From assembly GCA_003550325.1 (NCBI GenBank), contig QKWP01000350.1, positions 218,679-282,678 of the forward strand: DNA of 64,000 nt, written 5' to 3'. The DNA is from Gigaspora rosea (Eukaryota > Glomeromycota > Glomeromycetes > Diversisporales > Gigasporaceae). The position numbers and the translations under genes were made by a program. How positions within the stretch are numbered: position 1 is the stretch's first letter; the number at the start of each line of letters is the position of its first letter. A model generated the notes under the pieces. That model had not been told where the DNA came from. It did not search any database and saw only the letters and a list, made by a program, of their open reading frames with translations. Below, one piece after another: positions 11,561 to 22,649 of this stretch.

Positions 11561-11825
11561 TAGGGCGTTAGTTTCATCAATAGTCAGGGTTGCGTCAGGG
11601 TTTCATCAATCGTCAAGGGTTTCATCAATCGTCAAGGGTTTCGTCAATCATCAAGGATTTCGTCAAGCGTCAAGGGTTTCGTCAATCGTCAAGGGTTTCG
11701 TCAGACGCAAATTTGACGAAACCTTTTGTCATCGCGAAAATAATTGCGTCAGGCATCATTAACTATAATACGTACATTTAGTACGTTCCTGGTTTTAGCG
11801 CAACTGCGTCGCGCAGCTACCCTAA

Positions 11826-11990
11826 TTGGTCATCTTTAGACGTGAATTGAGTGAGGGAAAACTTAAAAATATGACAATAATAAATTCGCGCCTGCTATCA
11901 TTATTTTAATTGGTCATCTTTGAAATGAGTATGGGAAAACTTAAAAATAATAAAAATTCATCTATACTATTATATTTTGAGCCTGTTCGT
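11826..11990. repeat. ~90-bp tandem repeat (GGTCATCTTTAGACGTG)
   Basis: Two units of TTGGTCATCTTTAGACGTGA...GGGAAAACTTAAAAATA. The same unit occurs once after SDR copy 1 (6475-6560) and about three times after copy 2 (19900-20145). Confidence 0.6.
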
Positions 11991-12291
11991 TTTAAGCAAT
12001 TGCGTTCCTATTATGGATTCTTGATTATCTAAATTTGAATTGATAACAATAAATTTGAAATCGATAACTATTGCGACATTCTCGATTATCTGCATGATCG
12101 TCAAATCTATGAAAAAAGCATTGCACGCACGGGATATATTCTTAATTGGCTAGGGTGCGGGAAAAAAAGCCCGGTTCATTTTTGAAGGCTATAAAAACAA
12201 TATTACACAATTGATGCTTAATTAGTATGATAACTCACTTTCGCCAAATTGGCACCATTTGTATCTCTCATGTGCCTGCGCCAGTATCACG

Positions 12292-12544
12292 CTATGAAAA
12301 AAAATTTCGGAAAAAACATGTAAAAAAATACGTAAAATGTACACTTTCCGTGTTTTTGAACAGGAAAACACACTGTATTTGAAACACGGAAAATGTCATT
12401 CCGTGTTTTAGAAAACGCAGAAAATACAGTGTGTTTTCCTGTCCAAAAACACGGAAAGTGTACATTTTGAGTATTTTTTTTTACATATTTTTACGTATAT
12501 TTCTGCGTTCAGCTTCCATGTTTTTCGAAAATATTTTTTCATAG
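12292..12544. mobile_element. MITE, family CTATGAAAA, copy 2
   Basis: Ends CTATGAAAAAAAATTTCGG and ATATTTTTTCATAG, with internal CAGGAAAACACACTGTATTT and ACAGTGTGTTTTCCTGTCC forming a long stem. Same family as 2330-2604 but with more CpG (ACACGGAAA where copy 1 often has ACACAAAA), so less decayed. Confidence 0.7.
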
Positions 12545-12565
12545 GGTCAAGATTGCTACAGGCTA

Positions 12566-12713
12566 GGGATTGGAACCGTTTAACCGTTTAAAAATTGCCT
12601 ATAGTTCCAGGCAGAATTAATGTTGGTCGTGGGCCGGAATTATTTTAATGCCAGCCAAATTAAACGGTTAAATGATTAAACGATTAAGAAAAATTTTAGG
12701 CGGTTCCAATCCC
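12566..12713. mobile_element. Small TA-flanked MITE (GGGATTGGAACC), copy 1
   Basis: TIRs GGGATTGGAACCG / CGGTTCCAATCCC with TA on each side (12564-12565, 12714-12715); internal AACCGTTTAACCG and CGGTTAAATG motifs in opposite orientation. A CpG-decayed copy lies at 60537-60682. Confidence 0.75.
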
Positions 12714-12864
12714 TACTACAGGCACAGCATTTCACATGCTTATGGGCACAGCAATGGCCGGCATTACTAAAATACACTTAACGCTAACCCTAACTCAGGC
12801 CGTGTTGTGCCCATAAATCACGTGAATGTTGTTCACGTAGTAATGATACCCGAACCTCCTTATT

Positions 12865-12990
12865 ATTAGTGCGTGATTATAAAGAGCTACAAAAGCTTGT
12901 TTACGAAATTTTATTACGCCAATCCGCGGCTGTGTTAAGCCGCGGCTGGACCGGCTAAGCTGGCTTGCAGCATTATTATTGTTCTACCCA
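12865..12990. repeat. Dispersed repeat, copy B
   Basis: Same-orientation match to 2030-2165, with CCGCGGC palindromes retained. Confidence 0.55.
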
Positions 12991-13439
12991 TGATATATAA
13001 TTTGAAACATGCCAATTTTCTATAGAAGTCGTTATACTTTATTAGGGTAGCTGCGCGACGCAGTCGCGCTAAAACCAGGAACGTGATGTAACTGTTATCT
13101 TGCTCAACTGGTTATCAATTTATAAACGTCTCACTTGGAACAAGACATACACTGAAACAACTTTCAGGCGTAACTATACGCTTCTCTTCTCTTTATTCGT
13201 TGCAGTCAAAAGACTAACTTTTGTCTTCTAATTATATTAATTCTGCGATTAAATATATTGTTTAACACTTATAATTCTCTAATTTTACTTTTTTCATTGT
13301 AATAAAATAAACTCTTAAATTCTACTATAAAATCGTCTTTGTTACGGTGATCGATGATCACAATAACGTTGCCCAACATTATAATACTTGTCATAATTCT
13401 GGTCGACTATATTACCAAATAAGCTGTTCGAATTTATTT

Positions 13440-13880
13440 TCATTCTACCTTTGCACTTTTCGCTTTGTTATACATTTCGTATTAAAATCATTAACAATCA
13501 CTTTATAGACAACTTAATTCATAGACAATTAATTTACAGACAAGATTATTCTACAGACGGTTAATTCACAGACAAATTCATTTTGTTGACTATATATTTA
13601 GCCAACAATTACTTCATAAATTGCACCAGCTTTACCGTAAATTCTCGAAACAACGTCCATGCCCGCTATTTCGAGAATTTACGGTAAATTAAACTTAATT
13701 CTAACGACAATGACTAGAATTAATTGTCTGTGAAATCTGATGTCATTGAAATAACTGCCAATAAACAAACTTGTTTGTGAATAAATCGATTGTAAAATAA
13801 TCTTACCTGTAATTAAATTCTCTGCAAACTAAATTGTCTGTGAAGTAATTTTTGGTGAGTTGATGCTACTGAATAGAATA
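13440..13880. mobile_element. Element with TTCACAGACAA-type arrays and central hairpin
   Basis: The left half repeats TTCATAGACAATT / TTACAGACAA / TTCACAGACAA about every 18-20 bp. The right half repeats TTGTCTGTGAA on the opposite strand. The centre holds a hairpin, TACCGTAAATTCTCGAAA / TTTCGAGAATTTACGGTA (about 13635-13687). The motif is close to that of 50194-51044. Tips are not resolved. Confidence 0.5.
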
Positions 13881-14039
13881 TTAAATAAAAACTCAATAAA
13901 ATCGAAATAGATCATAATAAATACAATTAGAATCTTAAGGCAGTCTGATAGCGATAGAGAATATTTTACCTGATTTCGTTCCACCCATATGATACATATT
14001 ACTGCGTTCTCAGAATAACACAGATACTTGGTAGTGCTT

Positions 14040-14480
14040 GATGAAATTGGGCCGGTTTAGTTCGATCGTGAACAAATGGTTTAAAACGATAACTAACACA
14101 CATAATTACGGGAATAAGGGTCCTCTTTATTAATATGAATCAATACATTGGATTATTACAGAAAAACTATCTACAACCCTACTTGTTCTTCCTCCATAAG
14201 CTAAAACCAAACCCTTATATATTTTTAATTCATATGGGAGCTTTAAATCACTCGTCAAATCTCACAAACGGGTGATAAAATCTCCAAACGAGTAATTGAT
14301 CACCCGTCTGGAGATTTGATTACCTGTTTGGAGATTTGATCACCGTTTGGGGCTTTGATCACCCGTTTGGAGATTCAATCACCCGACTATGCCACAAAAT
14401 TTGCCAAAATAAGAAATAAATAACGATAAAATAACAATACTAACTAAAATAGAAAAAGTTGAGCATCATATAGAAGTATG
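14040..14480 (-). mobile_element. LTR-like fossil fragment
   Basis: On the minus strand it reads TGTAACATACTT..., then TTATTTTGGCAAATTTTGTG, then about 120 bp of repeated TCTCCAAACGGGTGATCAA, then a TATATAAGGG-like box and an AATAAAG signal. This is LTR-like order. The start matches the fragment at 10560-10850. Neither coding parts nor a second LTR is seen. Confidence 0.35.
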
Positions 14481-14689
14481 TTACACCAGCACAGCACATT
14501 GACATGTGAAATGATAGCCTTTTAACGCCCAATCAAATGCAAGATTTTGCGAACTATCATTCTAGATGGAAGGTAACCATACACTCCGTCAATTTGCATG
14601 ACTGCGTTCCTGGTATCTCCACAACATTCTATATAAATTATTTCCGCAGTATTTTTATTTGATAAAAGGCAAATTTTTTTTAATTATTG

Positions 14690-15135
14690 GTTTAAATTGA
14701 GAAATGACGTACATATGCACTTCGTAATTAGTAATTTTAGTTATATCGATTAAAATTTTCCGAGCGAATACTCATTCGAGTTTGGATAGCAAGTTCATAA
14801 TGAATTAACTTTTAAGCATCAAAATGAACGTACATACGTAATTACGCATTTACATAGAATATTTTAGAAAATTTACTCAAGTATTACAGAAAGAGAATTG
14901 GTTGATTTGTCATCTTTAGACTGTGTGGAATAGCTTTGAATTAAGCAACGTGTCAATTTATCTCAGATAACATTTTTATTGATGTTAATGAGTATTGTTT
15001 GCGAAATTTCTTCCTTTTAATTTATTTATCTCTCTCTATCTTCATTTAAACTTCTTTACTGCTAATTTCTAATTCAATTATTATTATTTCGTAATTTACA
15101 CTTATGTTTTTTTTGATATTTTCGTACTAAATCTA
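14690..15135. repeat. Duplicated upstream block of SDR copy 2
   Basis: Aligns with 3885-4350 with small insertions and deletions. It is separated from SDR copy 2 by about 3 kb of later insertions (15383-17232), whereas in copy 1 the block sits about 0.5 kb from the gene. Confidence 0.65.
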
Positions 15136-15382
15136 AAGTATACATTTATCAACTTGGGTGAAACGGGTAGTGTCAATGGCCTCGTGACTACGATTCGGGC
15201 TTAGACTTTTTTTTTTTTTTTGATCAGTAAATAAAAAAAAATTTATTATTTCCTTTTTAACGTACAATGTGATGTCATTAGGTAATTGTAGAAGCAGTGT
15301 GTTGAACTAACCGGTTATTGTGGAGTAGGCTAATTAAGAAATTGTTGGTCTATAATTGTTGGCGGTAGGGAAATCCTATGTA

Positions 15383-15973
15383 AGGATAGGAATCATATAG
15401 TCATTAGTCGACTGGTCGACTATTAGTCAACTAATCGACTAAATTTTTTCATAGTCAGTCGATCGATTAGTCGATTAGTCGATTAGTTGACTAGTCGATT
15501 AGTCGATTAGTCGATTAGTCGATTAGTCGATTAGTCGATTTGTCGATTAGTCGATTAGTCGATTAGTCGATTAGTTGATTAATTGATTGGTTGACTAGTT
15601 GATTAGTCAATTAGTTTGGTTACTTGTCTATTAATCATCTATTTCATAACTTCATTGCTATATTCCTAGTATTCATTTTTTGTTTTATAGTTGACTAGCC
15701 GACTAATCAACTAATCGACTAATCGATTAATCGACTAATCGATTACTAATCGATTAATCGACTAATCGATTAGTCGACTAATTGACTAATCGACTAGTCA
15801 GATTAGTCGATTAGTCGATTAGTCGATTAGTCGATTAGTCGACTAGTCGATTAGTCGACTAGTCAACTAATCGATTAGTCAATTAATCAATTAGTCGATT
15901 TTTATTCAGTCGATGACTAACAGTTTTAGTCGACTGACTAATCGACTAAAAATTTTTAACCGATTCCTATCCT
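15383..15973. mobile_element. CGATTAGT-array element flanked by TA
   Basis: Tips AGGATAGGAATC / GATTCCTATCCT with TA on both sides (15381-15382, 15974-15975). The body is mainly two arrays of the 8-bp unit TCGATTAG and its complement CTAATCGA (about 15400-15600 and 15690-15950), separated by ~80 bp of unique sequence near 15605-15690. Since TCGA is self-complementary, long hairpins are expected. No coding content. Confidence 0.75.
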
Positions 15974-16028
15974 TAGTCGGGTCTCCGTTGCAGATCATGC
16001 AGATCATCGGAAAAATCTTGATTACCGG

Positions 16029-16445
16029 TGTTACAACCGTGGGAGAGACTTGGCTAACGATAGGTCGAATTAGCTCAGGGTTGCAAGCATAGGTTATTCG
16101 GAATGGATGTTCATTAGGGGATTCGGGATTAATGATATATGTATTTAAGTGGAACAGCAAAAAGGATCCCGGCTCTTTATTATTTTAACAGCGGTATTTA
16201 TAACTTTCAAAATCTTATGGTTTAAACCATCATCTTGAGTCTCAGACCACTATCGGTGGTCCTGGACCACGCTGGTGGGTCTCAGACCACTGTATAGGGT
16301 TCGAAACCACAATCCAGGGTTCGAGACCATTGTACACGCTAAGCCTTGTACTAAAAAAGGATAACCATACAAATATCCTAAAACATGCTAACTATATAAG
16401 GCAAGTTATAGTAACAAATAAAAATTACACAAAATTTTCGTAACA
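16029..16445. mobile_element. Solo LTR (fossil), unidentified family
   Basis: 417 bp with TGTTAC...GTAACA ends, flanked on both sides by CCGG (16025-16028, 16446-16449) as a probable short target duplication. The interior has a cluster of GGTCTCAGACCAC-type palindromic repeats. No internal region or partner LTR is present, so the element is reduced to a single terminal repeat. Confidence 0.6.
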
Positions 16446-16582
16446 CCGGTAGTAAAGATTATTATGTGATCTCATAGTCTTATTGTACGGATCTTATGTG
16501 ACAACCCGTGCTTTTTTCATTTACTTATTGGAATGGGATTGTTACGTCAGACACCGTACAATAAGATAGTTATTATATGGGT

Positions 16583-17232
16583 ATGCCCTATAAGAAAAAT
16601 GGACCGTAAAGGTACGGGTTGGGGAGTAAAGGCACGGGTTTTGGTGGCACGGATTAAACCCGTATTTGGTACGTAGGAGGCTTGGATTGGCACGGATTTT
16701 TGGCCCGTGGTGGACCGTATGCCCGTACAAAATGGACCGTTAATGACTCGGGTTTTGCAACACTTTACTAGTCCAAATGGCACGGGATTTGGCCAGGTAA
16801 TTAACGTGAATTAACGTGTGATAAAAAAAAAAATATACATACAACTAGATTACATAAATTTATATCAACAATCAATACAATATAAACAAACTAACAACTG
16901 CTCATGTATCAAAATTTTGCAAGGAATTTTTTTTGTTGACACCCAGAGCAGTTTCATTAGTGAAATTATGAGATATCGCAATTTTTTTAAAAAAATCGTA
17001 TATTGATCTTTCGCTCTTCGTGAAACGAGCCAACACGTACCACCTTCAACACGTATCATTCCGTGAAATGAAGGTGCCATTACGTATGACGTGTCATAAC
17101 GTGCCACCTCCCCCGTACCACTTTTTACCGTGATATTCCATCAACAGCTCTATACGTACCACTCCGACCGTGCCATTCCGTGGATTCCAGACACAACCCG
17201 TACCACACCCCGGACCACATTTTTTATAGGGA
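16583..17232. mobile_element. Element with GGCACGG / CGTGCCA arrays
   Basis: Tips ATGCCCTATAAGAAAAATGG and CCACATTTTTTATAGGGAT are inverted copies. The left array (16600-16790) repeats GGACCGTA and GGCACGGGTT; the right array (17025-17220) repeats CGTACCAC and CGTGCCATTCCGTG on the other strand. The AT-rich core (16818-17010) includes AAAATTTTGCAAGGAATTTT, also found at about 36395-36415. Confidence 0.6.
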
Positions 17233-17984
17233 TGTTGAATAACCCGTGTGTAACTGACAACCCACACATACAATAACTATAAAGTGAATTGCTGATATTG
17301 ATTTCCGTTACACCAATGTATACCCGATTTTATTTCTGTATTACAGTATTATTGATTTTTGATCCACTTGACATTACCTATAGCAAGATAGAACACCGAA
17401 AACGAAGATGTTGATTTTCTAACTCTGCTTAATTTAGCAGCATCAATCATATAGTACGCTAATACATATCAAGTATTCACGAACACATTTCTTTAAAAGG
17501 TTAAATTCATATACACACTCATGCTTTCCAAGCAAGCAATTAAACATTTACAGTTCGTACATGGTACGTATAAATATTCTCACAGCCTGTAATTTGAAAA
17601 TAGCGACGATTAAAAAAAGTATACAACATTTTCTCATCGCATGAACAGAATGATTGGTAAAAATGTACAGGACACTTGTGACTGGCGTAATTTTATAATA
17701 ATAAATAAAATAAATAAAACAAATATATATATTATTATATAAATAAAATAAATATACGAGATTTAAAATGGAGTCAATTTGGAAAGAAAGTGTTCAATTA
17801 TTATCGAAAATCACCTGGCATGAACCATATGAATGGAATGGTGAATTGATCAAATGTTAAAACATTCATTTATTAATAGTTATCTGATATATGCATTTTT
17901 AATTTTACGTCCATCCATTTCAATTACTATTCCATTTTGGCAATGATATTATAACCATTCACCGTTCACCATATAACTTACATT
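17233..17984. other. Intergenic, nothing recognised
   Basis: AT-rich, no gene. Bases about 17840-17980 (ATCTGATATATGCATTTTTAA, CCATTTCAATTACTATTCCA) recur at about 24735-24860. Confidence 0.4.
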
Positions 17985-18118
17985 AATACAGATTATCTAT
18001 AGATAATTATCTGAAATTAAAGTATTATCCGGATAAATTATCTGCTGAATAAAATCATTATCCGTTATCTATATTATCCGGATAATCCGGTTAAAAAATC
18101 TAGCAGATCCGAACACTA
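17985..18118. repeat. TTATCCGGATAA-motif repeat
   Basis: A cluster of palindromic TATCCGGATAA motifs ending in AGATCCGAACACTA. A decayed copy in opposite orientation lies at 24288-24425 (starts TAGTGTTCAGATCTG). There the CCGG motifs have become CTGG, CAAA or similar. Confidence 0.5.
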
Positions 18119-18266
18119 CCAATTCGATACGATACCAATAATATTATTACTATAATAGGCAATTTAACTAGCTATTTAACTCATCGTTGGCTAAATTATC
18201 AATTCGTAACGGTAGATCTAATTATCCATTTTCAAATTTTAGCGCAAGTCATGATTAGAGAAACTC

Positions 18267-18274
18267 TATAAATA
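18267..18274 (+). promoter_or_regulatory. TATA box of SDR copy 2
   Basis: TATAAATA, 56 bp upstream of the start codon, in the same GAGAAACTCTATAAATATG context as copies 1 and 3. Confidence 0.65.
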
Positions 18275-18322
18275 TGCCTTTCTTTGCGCTCCTTACGCTC
18301 ATTGGACTTACAAACAAAAAAA

Positions 18323-19707
18323 ATGGATACAACTGTTGTTACCCAGCCTAAAGAAGCAAATTTAACAGCTGCTGTTACCCACCCTAAAGAAAAACATTTT
18401 ACTTTTGATAAAATTCCTGATCTGACTGGAAAAGTAATTAGAACATTATTTTCATCAAATTAATTGAAATATAAAACATAAAATATCGGCTTATTAAATT
18501 TTTTTTTATTTATCTATTACTCTAGGTTGCAGTTGTTACGGGAGGAAACGCTGGGATAGGTTATATTACTTGTAGAGAATTGGCTAGAAAAAATGCACAT
18601 GTGTTCCTGTTAGGTCGTAATATCGAGAAAGGACAGGCTGCCGTTGAAAAAATCAAATCCGAAACTGGAAATCAAAATGTTGAATTTCTACATTTGAATT
18701 TAAAAAACTTGAAATCTGTTAAAGAATGTGCTGAAAATTTCTTGGCAAAAAATTTACCATTACACATTCTGTAAGCTCTATTATTATATTTATTATACAA
18801 TAGTTTATAAGTTACGAAATTTTATCATAATTGATTATTGTTTGATTATTTTTATCAGAATTAATAATGCAGGAACCACAACAAAGTAAGTATTAATGGT
18901 TAAATTATAATTTCTTTCCACTTGTGACTATAAGAAGATTTGGAATAAATAAGTTATTATAATCAATAGAGCATTTTCACTTACTGATGATGGAATTCAA
19001 GAGGAATTTGGAGTAAATCATGTCGGACACTTTGTAAGTAAATAAATAAGTAAAAAAAATTTTATTAAATAATAATTAAATTAAAAATTCATAATAACGG
19101 ATTTTTGTTTGCGTTGTTAGCTTTTCACTAAGTTATTATTGCCAAAAATTAAAGCCTCACAGCCAGCACGTATAGTAAATGTTAGCAGTCGTGCTCATTT
19201 CTTTGTTGAGGGTGGCATTGAATTCGAAAAATTAAATGATCCAGATACATTGGAACGTTATTCACTATCAAAACTTGCCAATGTTTTATTTACTAACGAA
19301 TTAAACAAACGATATCTTGAAGAACGAATATATGCTACTTCTCTTCATCCAGGTATAATAAAAAATTTTAAAAGTTTACCTAAAACAACAATATAAATTA
19401 ACAAATTTATATTATTTATTATTTTATTATCTATTTAGGACTCGTAGATACTCAAATGTCAAGAAAAAATGATTTATCTGCGTCAGAAACTTTTTTATCT
19501 TCTTCAATTTCAACTGAGGATGGAGCCATTACTACTTTATACTGTGCTACTAGTCCAGAAATCGAAGAGAAAAATTATCGTGGAATGTATTTTGATCCAT
19601 TCGGTATAGAAGGTGAAAAATCTTCATACGCTAAAGATGATGATTTGGCTAAGAAGCTTTGGGAATTTACTGAAAATTTGATAAATGAAAAATTATCACA
19701 AGAATAA
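18323..19707 (+). CDS. Short-chain dehydrogenase/reductase (retinol dehydrogenase-like), copy 2
   Basis: Six exons: 18323-18433, 18526-18770, 18859-18885, 18970-19033, 19121-19352, 19439-19707. All introns are GT-AG, 84-92 bp; predicted 315 aa. Seen in the protein: cofactor-binding TGGNAGIG (residues 42-49), NNAG (121-124), NVSS (Ser 171/172) and YSLSK (Tyr196, Lys200). The middle segment GVNHVGHF is typical of the retinol dehydrogenase/WWOX-like branch of classical SDRs. Members of that branch reduce or oxidise carbonyl/hydroxyl groups with NAD(P)(H); the substrate here is unknown. No signal peptide or membrane segment is obvious. The start is the first ATG after the TATA box and is shared in position with copy 3. 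Compared with copies 1 and 3 it lacks three codons just before the catalytic Tyr. The N-terminus contains an imperfect duplication of VTxPKE. Best-preserved copy with copy 3. Confidence 0.85.
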
Positions 19708-20191
19708 TTGTTTTACTGTTAATTTATGCGTAATTTTAATATCAATATTCGGGTATATTTGGTAAAAATAGGGGGACTTTTTCTGTTATAAATGTAATAG
19801 TTAAAATAAATTTCATGTAATTATCATTGAATAATGGATACACAATAAATCAATCTTATACTACTAAATTCAACTGTAAGGTTGTCTGTCTGTCTGCTTG
19901 ATTGTTCATCTTCAAAAAACGTGTATTGAGTGTGGGAAAATCTTAAAAATATAATGATAATAGCAATTCGCCTGTCTGTTATAATTGTCATCTTCAGACG
20001 TGAATTAAGTGAGAGAAAACTTAAAATATGGCGATAATAAAAATTCGTGCCTGCTAACATTATTTTAATTGGCCATCTTTGAACTGAGTATGGGAAAACT
20101 TAAAAATAATAAAAATTCGTCTATATTAATTTATTTTGAGTCTGTTCGTTTTTGCATTCCTTCTTGATCATCTAAACTTGATAACGATAAA
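19708..20191. repeat. 3' flank of SDR copy 2 with ~90-bp tandem units
   Basis: 19708-19890 matches the 3' flank of copy 1, including the ACAATAAATCAATC polyadenylation region. 19900-20145 holds about three units of TTGTTCATCTTCAAAAAACG / GTCATCTTCAGACGTGAATT, where copy 1 has one. Confidence 0.55.
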
Positions 20192-20868
20192 TATTACGGT
20201 TTTTCGAGTAATTAACTAAATTCAACTAACAACACTACTATCTAATCAAAACTATATCTAACAATCTAACAAGACTCTTGATCTTCGAATTGGTAGGCAG
20301 AAAAGGTTGTGGTTAATTTGGTCCGGGTCTCGAGGTTCTTTTAGGTCTTGCTGCGGCGTGGTCAATCGAAGATAAGTATTTTCCTTTATATATCCTTGGT
20401 TGGTGGTCCTAACTTTACTCTACTTATATAACTCTTTTCTTTATTAGTAGGGCCAAGGTATGGAGGTTTAAATACAACGTTAATATTATTAACGATTGGC
20501 AAGTGATCTAGGGCGAAATTGTATTGATGCGGACAATGGCAGTGATGGATTGTTTGATAAATCAGGTAATCAAAGGGGTTGGATTGATTGATGTTCTGTA
20601 TAAAAAGTGATTAATTTGATCTTTCTTTCTTTGTTCAAAACGTGGGTTACGAATCACGGTTAACGACACGACTTTAACTTAGAATCACGAATATTTTACG
20701 GGTACAGGGTAAGTTCAATAAGCGATTTTTATAGTAACAAGTGGGTTAACAACAAGGGAAACTTCTTAACACTTCTACTCTTATTTCGAAGGTTAGAATT
20801 CTTTAACTTTTCTCAAACTCGAACTCAACCGAGTTAAACTTTATTGAAGCAAAAAAGGAGGGTATTAC
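20192..20868 (-). mobile_element. Unclassified insertion bounded by TATTAC (possible LTR-like fossil)
   Basis: TATTAC at 20192-20197 and 20863-20868 may be a target duplication. To the left, GATAACGATAAA continues the repeat known at 12045, so the break is real there. Read on the minus strand it begins TGTAATACCC, has an AATAAAG signal and a TATATAAAGG box. This could be a worn LTR or another short element. No coding content. Confidence 0.35.
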
Positions 20869-20893
20869 ATACTTTTTCCCTCTTAATAAATAC

Positions 20894-21301
20894 ATGAAAT
20901 TTAGATTGCACTTTCTAACACCATTTAATTCTATAGATTTGTCTCTGACTCACAATGACTACACTTTTCCTTGTGCGAAAGTTAGAGGCGAACTCCTATG
21001 CCTCGAGACGTACTTGGGCGACAAGGGCTTTTCGGGCTTTCATTTGTGCCGGAGCCAAAATTCATGCGCCAGTACTATAATATTATCAGAACTAAAGACT
21101 GGGCTAAATATATTGTTTAATGAAAGGGGGTGTAAACAAATAATGGCTACGGAATGCCATATGCGAAACTGCGATAAATTGCATAGCTTAGTGGAAGAAA
21201 GGAAAATAAAACAAACATTGGCAGCGTACTGCTACATGAAAAAACTGGTAAGTGCATATTATTTAAGAAAACAAACGAATACTAGCAGTGAAGTGTCATA
21301 A
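20894..21301 (+). CDS. Hypothetical 135-aa open frame
   Basis: A 408-bp open frame with codon composition less extreme than its surroundings, rich in Cys (about ten, e.g. CHMRNCDK near residues 87-94). There is no recognised domain, signal peptide or membrane segment. A strong donor-like GTAAGT lies at 21247-21252, so the true product, if any, could be spliced. No promoter or homologue is evident, and it may be chance. Confidence 0.25.
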   Translation: MKFRLHFLTPFNSIDLSLTHNDYTFPCAKVRGELLCLETYLGDKGFSGFHLCRSQNSCASTIILSELKTGLNILFNERGCKQIMATECHMRNCDKLHSLVEERKIKQTLAAYCYMKKLVSAYYLRKQTNTSSEVS

Positions 21302-22649
21302 ACATGAACTAGTTTGTGGCCTTGGCATGCACAGCTAGCATGTGCTCGAACTCAAATTTACTGCAGTACATGGCGGTTTTTATTTGGGGGCTATGGTGAT
21401 TCCACTATTTATGACTTATTTTAGAAGAAATATTACTATCATAATAATACAAACAAATTGAAATCCCCTAAGGTACACAAAAAGAGAAATGCTCTGTGAT
21501 GGGAGCTCTTCACAACAGACAGGATATATTCTTAATTGCTAAGGTGCAAGAAAAAAACACGGTTTCATTTTTGAATTTTTGAGGCTACTAGCATTAGAGC
21601 ATGTCCTTATGTCCATGCTATAGTTAATTATAAGAGAAAGTTGCACACAGGTATTAGAATATATAAATAATATAAATACTTTAGTATAATCTATTAGTAT
21701 TTAGTAGTAAAGTAGGCAGCTAATTACAATCAAAATTGCTAAAATAAATCATATTAGACTAAATTGTAATGAACTTTAAAAAAAAATTATAGGTTCTGTT
21801 GTTTGTAATTTATAGTTCTCTTTTGATTAGCTGTGCTTACTAATTTTTTAATTGTATATAGTACTATCATTAACAGTACTGTTCAATTTTACTTAAACTT
21901 TACTATAACGACTAAAAGTTTAGACTTTTATTATGTTGAAATGCCAATGTAAATGCTTTAAATAGTAACTTATAAAATTATAAATTATGTGAAAAAATTT
22001 TAGTAAGTTTCTTAGCTTCATTGTGCTCAAGTTTATCACAACTGCTACGATCTCTAAGCAGATCTATGAAAAAAATTAGTGATCATAGCTCCAATCAAAA
22101 ACTAAATCAAATAACATGCTATGATATAGTATGCTTGTAATAAAAAATAACATACTTTGGCAAAATAATAGTAATTGTTACAGTAAACAACTTATATTTG
22201 TATAATTTTTTGAGACAGGACTGATTGTTCAAAAAAGTAAAATTTTAGTAAAGTCTTGTATTTTTGTTTTGTTATAAACCAGTTTCTTCCTTTTTTAGGT
22301 TACTATAATTTAAAAATAACAAAGAAACTGCATATTAAGCTCCATTTTGTATGTAATAATCTTTGTAAATAATATTTTTAAATATAACAAAAATACTATA
22401 TATTAGATTCAATTTTGTATATAAAGCCCTCTTGCAAATAATTTATAACCAACAAAAACCAATCTCAGGTTTTGCTGAGTAATGTTTTTTTTTAAACATA
22501 GTAATTTTTTTTTAAACTTTGGCAGATCTTGCCATTGCATTATTTATATAGTTATATGTATACAAGAGTATATACAATATTTAATCTATTACTAATACAT
22601 GTCTGACATCATTCAGTTACTTCTAATAGCACCTAAATGCGACCCACTA
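21302..22649. other. CpG-poor intergenic DNA
   Basis: No gene. From about 21516 it resembles 12138-12200 (GGATATATTCTTAATTG, then an A run and a CGGTTTCATTTTTGAA-like stretch). The remainder is AT-rich with almost no CG dinucleotides. Confidence 0.45.

Larger units (their letters stand above)
10231..11762. mobile_element. Element with GACGCATGACGAAACC arrays at both ends
   Basis: Tips TAATGATGCCTGACGCA (left) and TTGCGTCAGGCATCATTA (right) are inverted copies. The left array (10231-10390) repeats GACGCATGACGAAACC; the right array (11585-11720) repeats GGTTTCGTCAATCGTCAA on the other strand. The interior contains an LTR-like fossil piece (10560-10850) and a nested MITE (11205-11560), so it is a composite. 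The 85-codon frame at 10815-11072 has no recognisable content. Confidence 0.65.
11784..13083. mobile_element. Composite element bounded by 44-bp inverted repeats
   Basis: Left CGTTCCTGGTTTTAGCGCAA...GCGCAGCTACCCTAAT and right ATTAGGGTAGCTGCGCGACG...CCAGGAACG match at about 43 of 44 positions in inverted orientation. TA precedes the left tip and TG follows the right. The 1.3-kb interior holds tandem repeats (11826-11990), two MITEs and the 12865-12990 repeat. No transposase seen. Confidence 0.55.

Noticed and set aside
15400-15960. Repeat array of TCGATTAG resembling a CRISPR-like or satellite array
   Set aside because: Units are 8 bp without spacers, switch strand in the middle, and lie between TA-flanked inverted tips; it is a MITE-type element in eukaryotic DNA.
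16542-17107. Overlapping minus-strand frames in 16.5-17.1 kb
   Set aside because: They translate the GGCACGG motif arrays and have no family resemblance.
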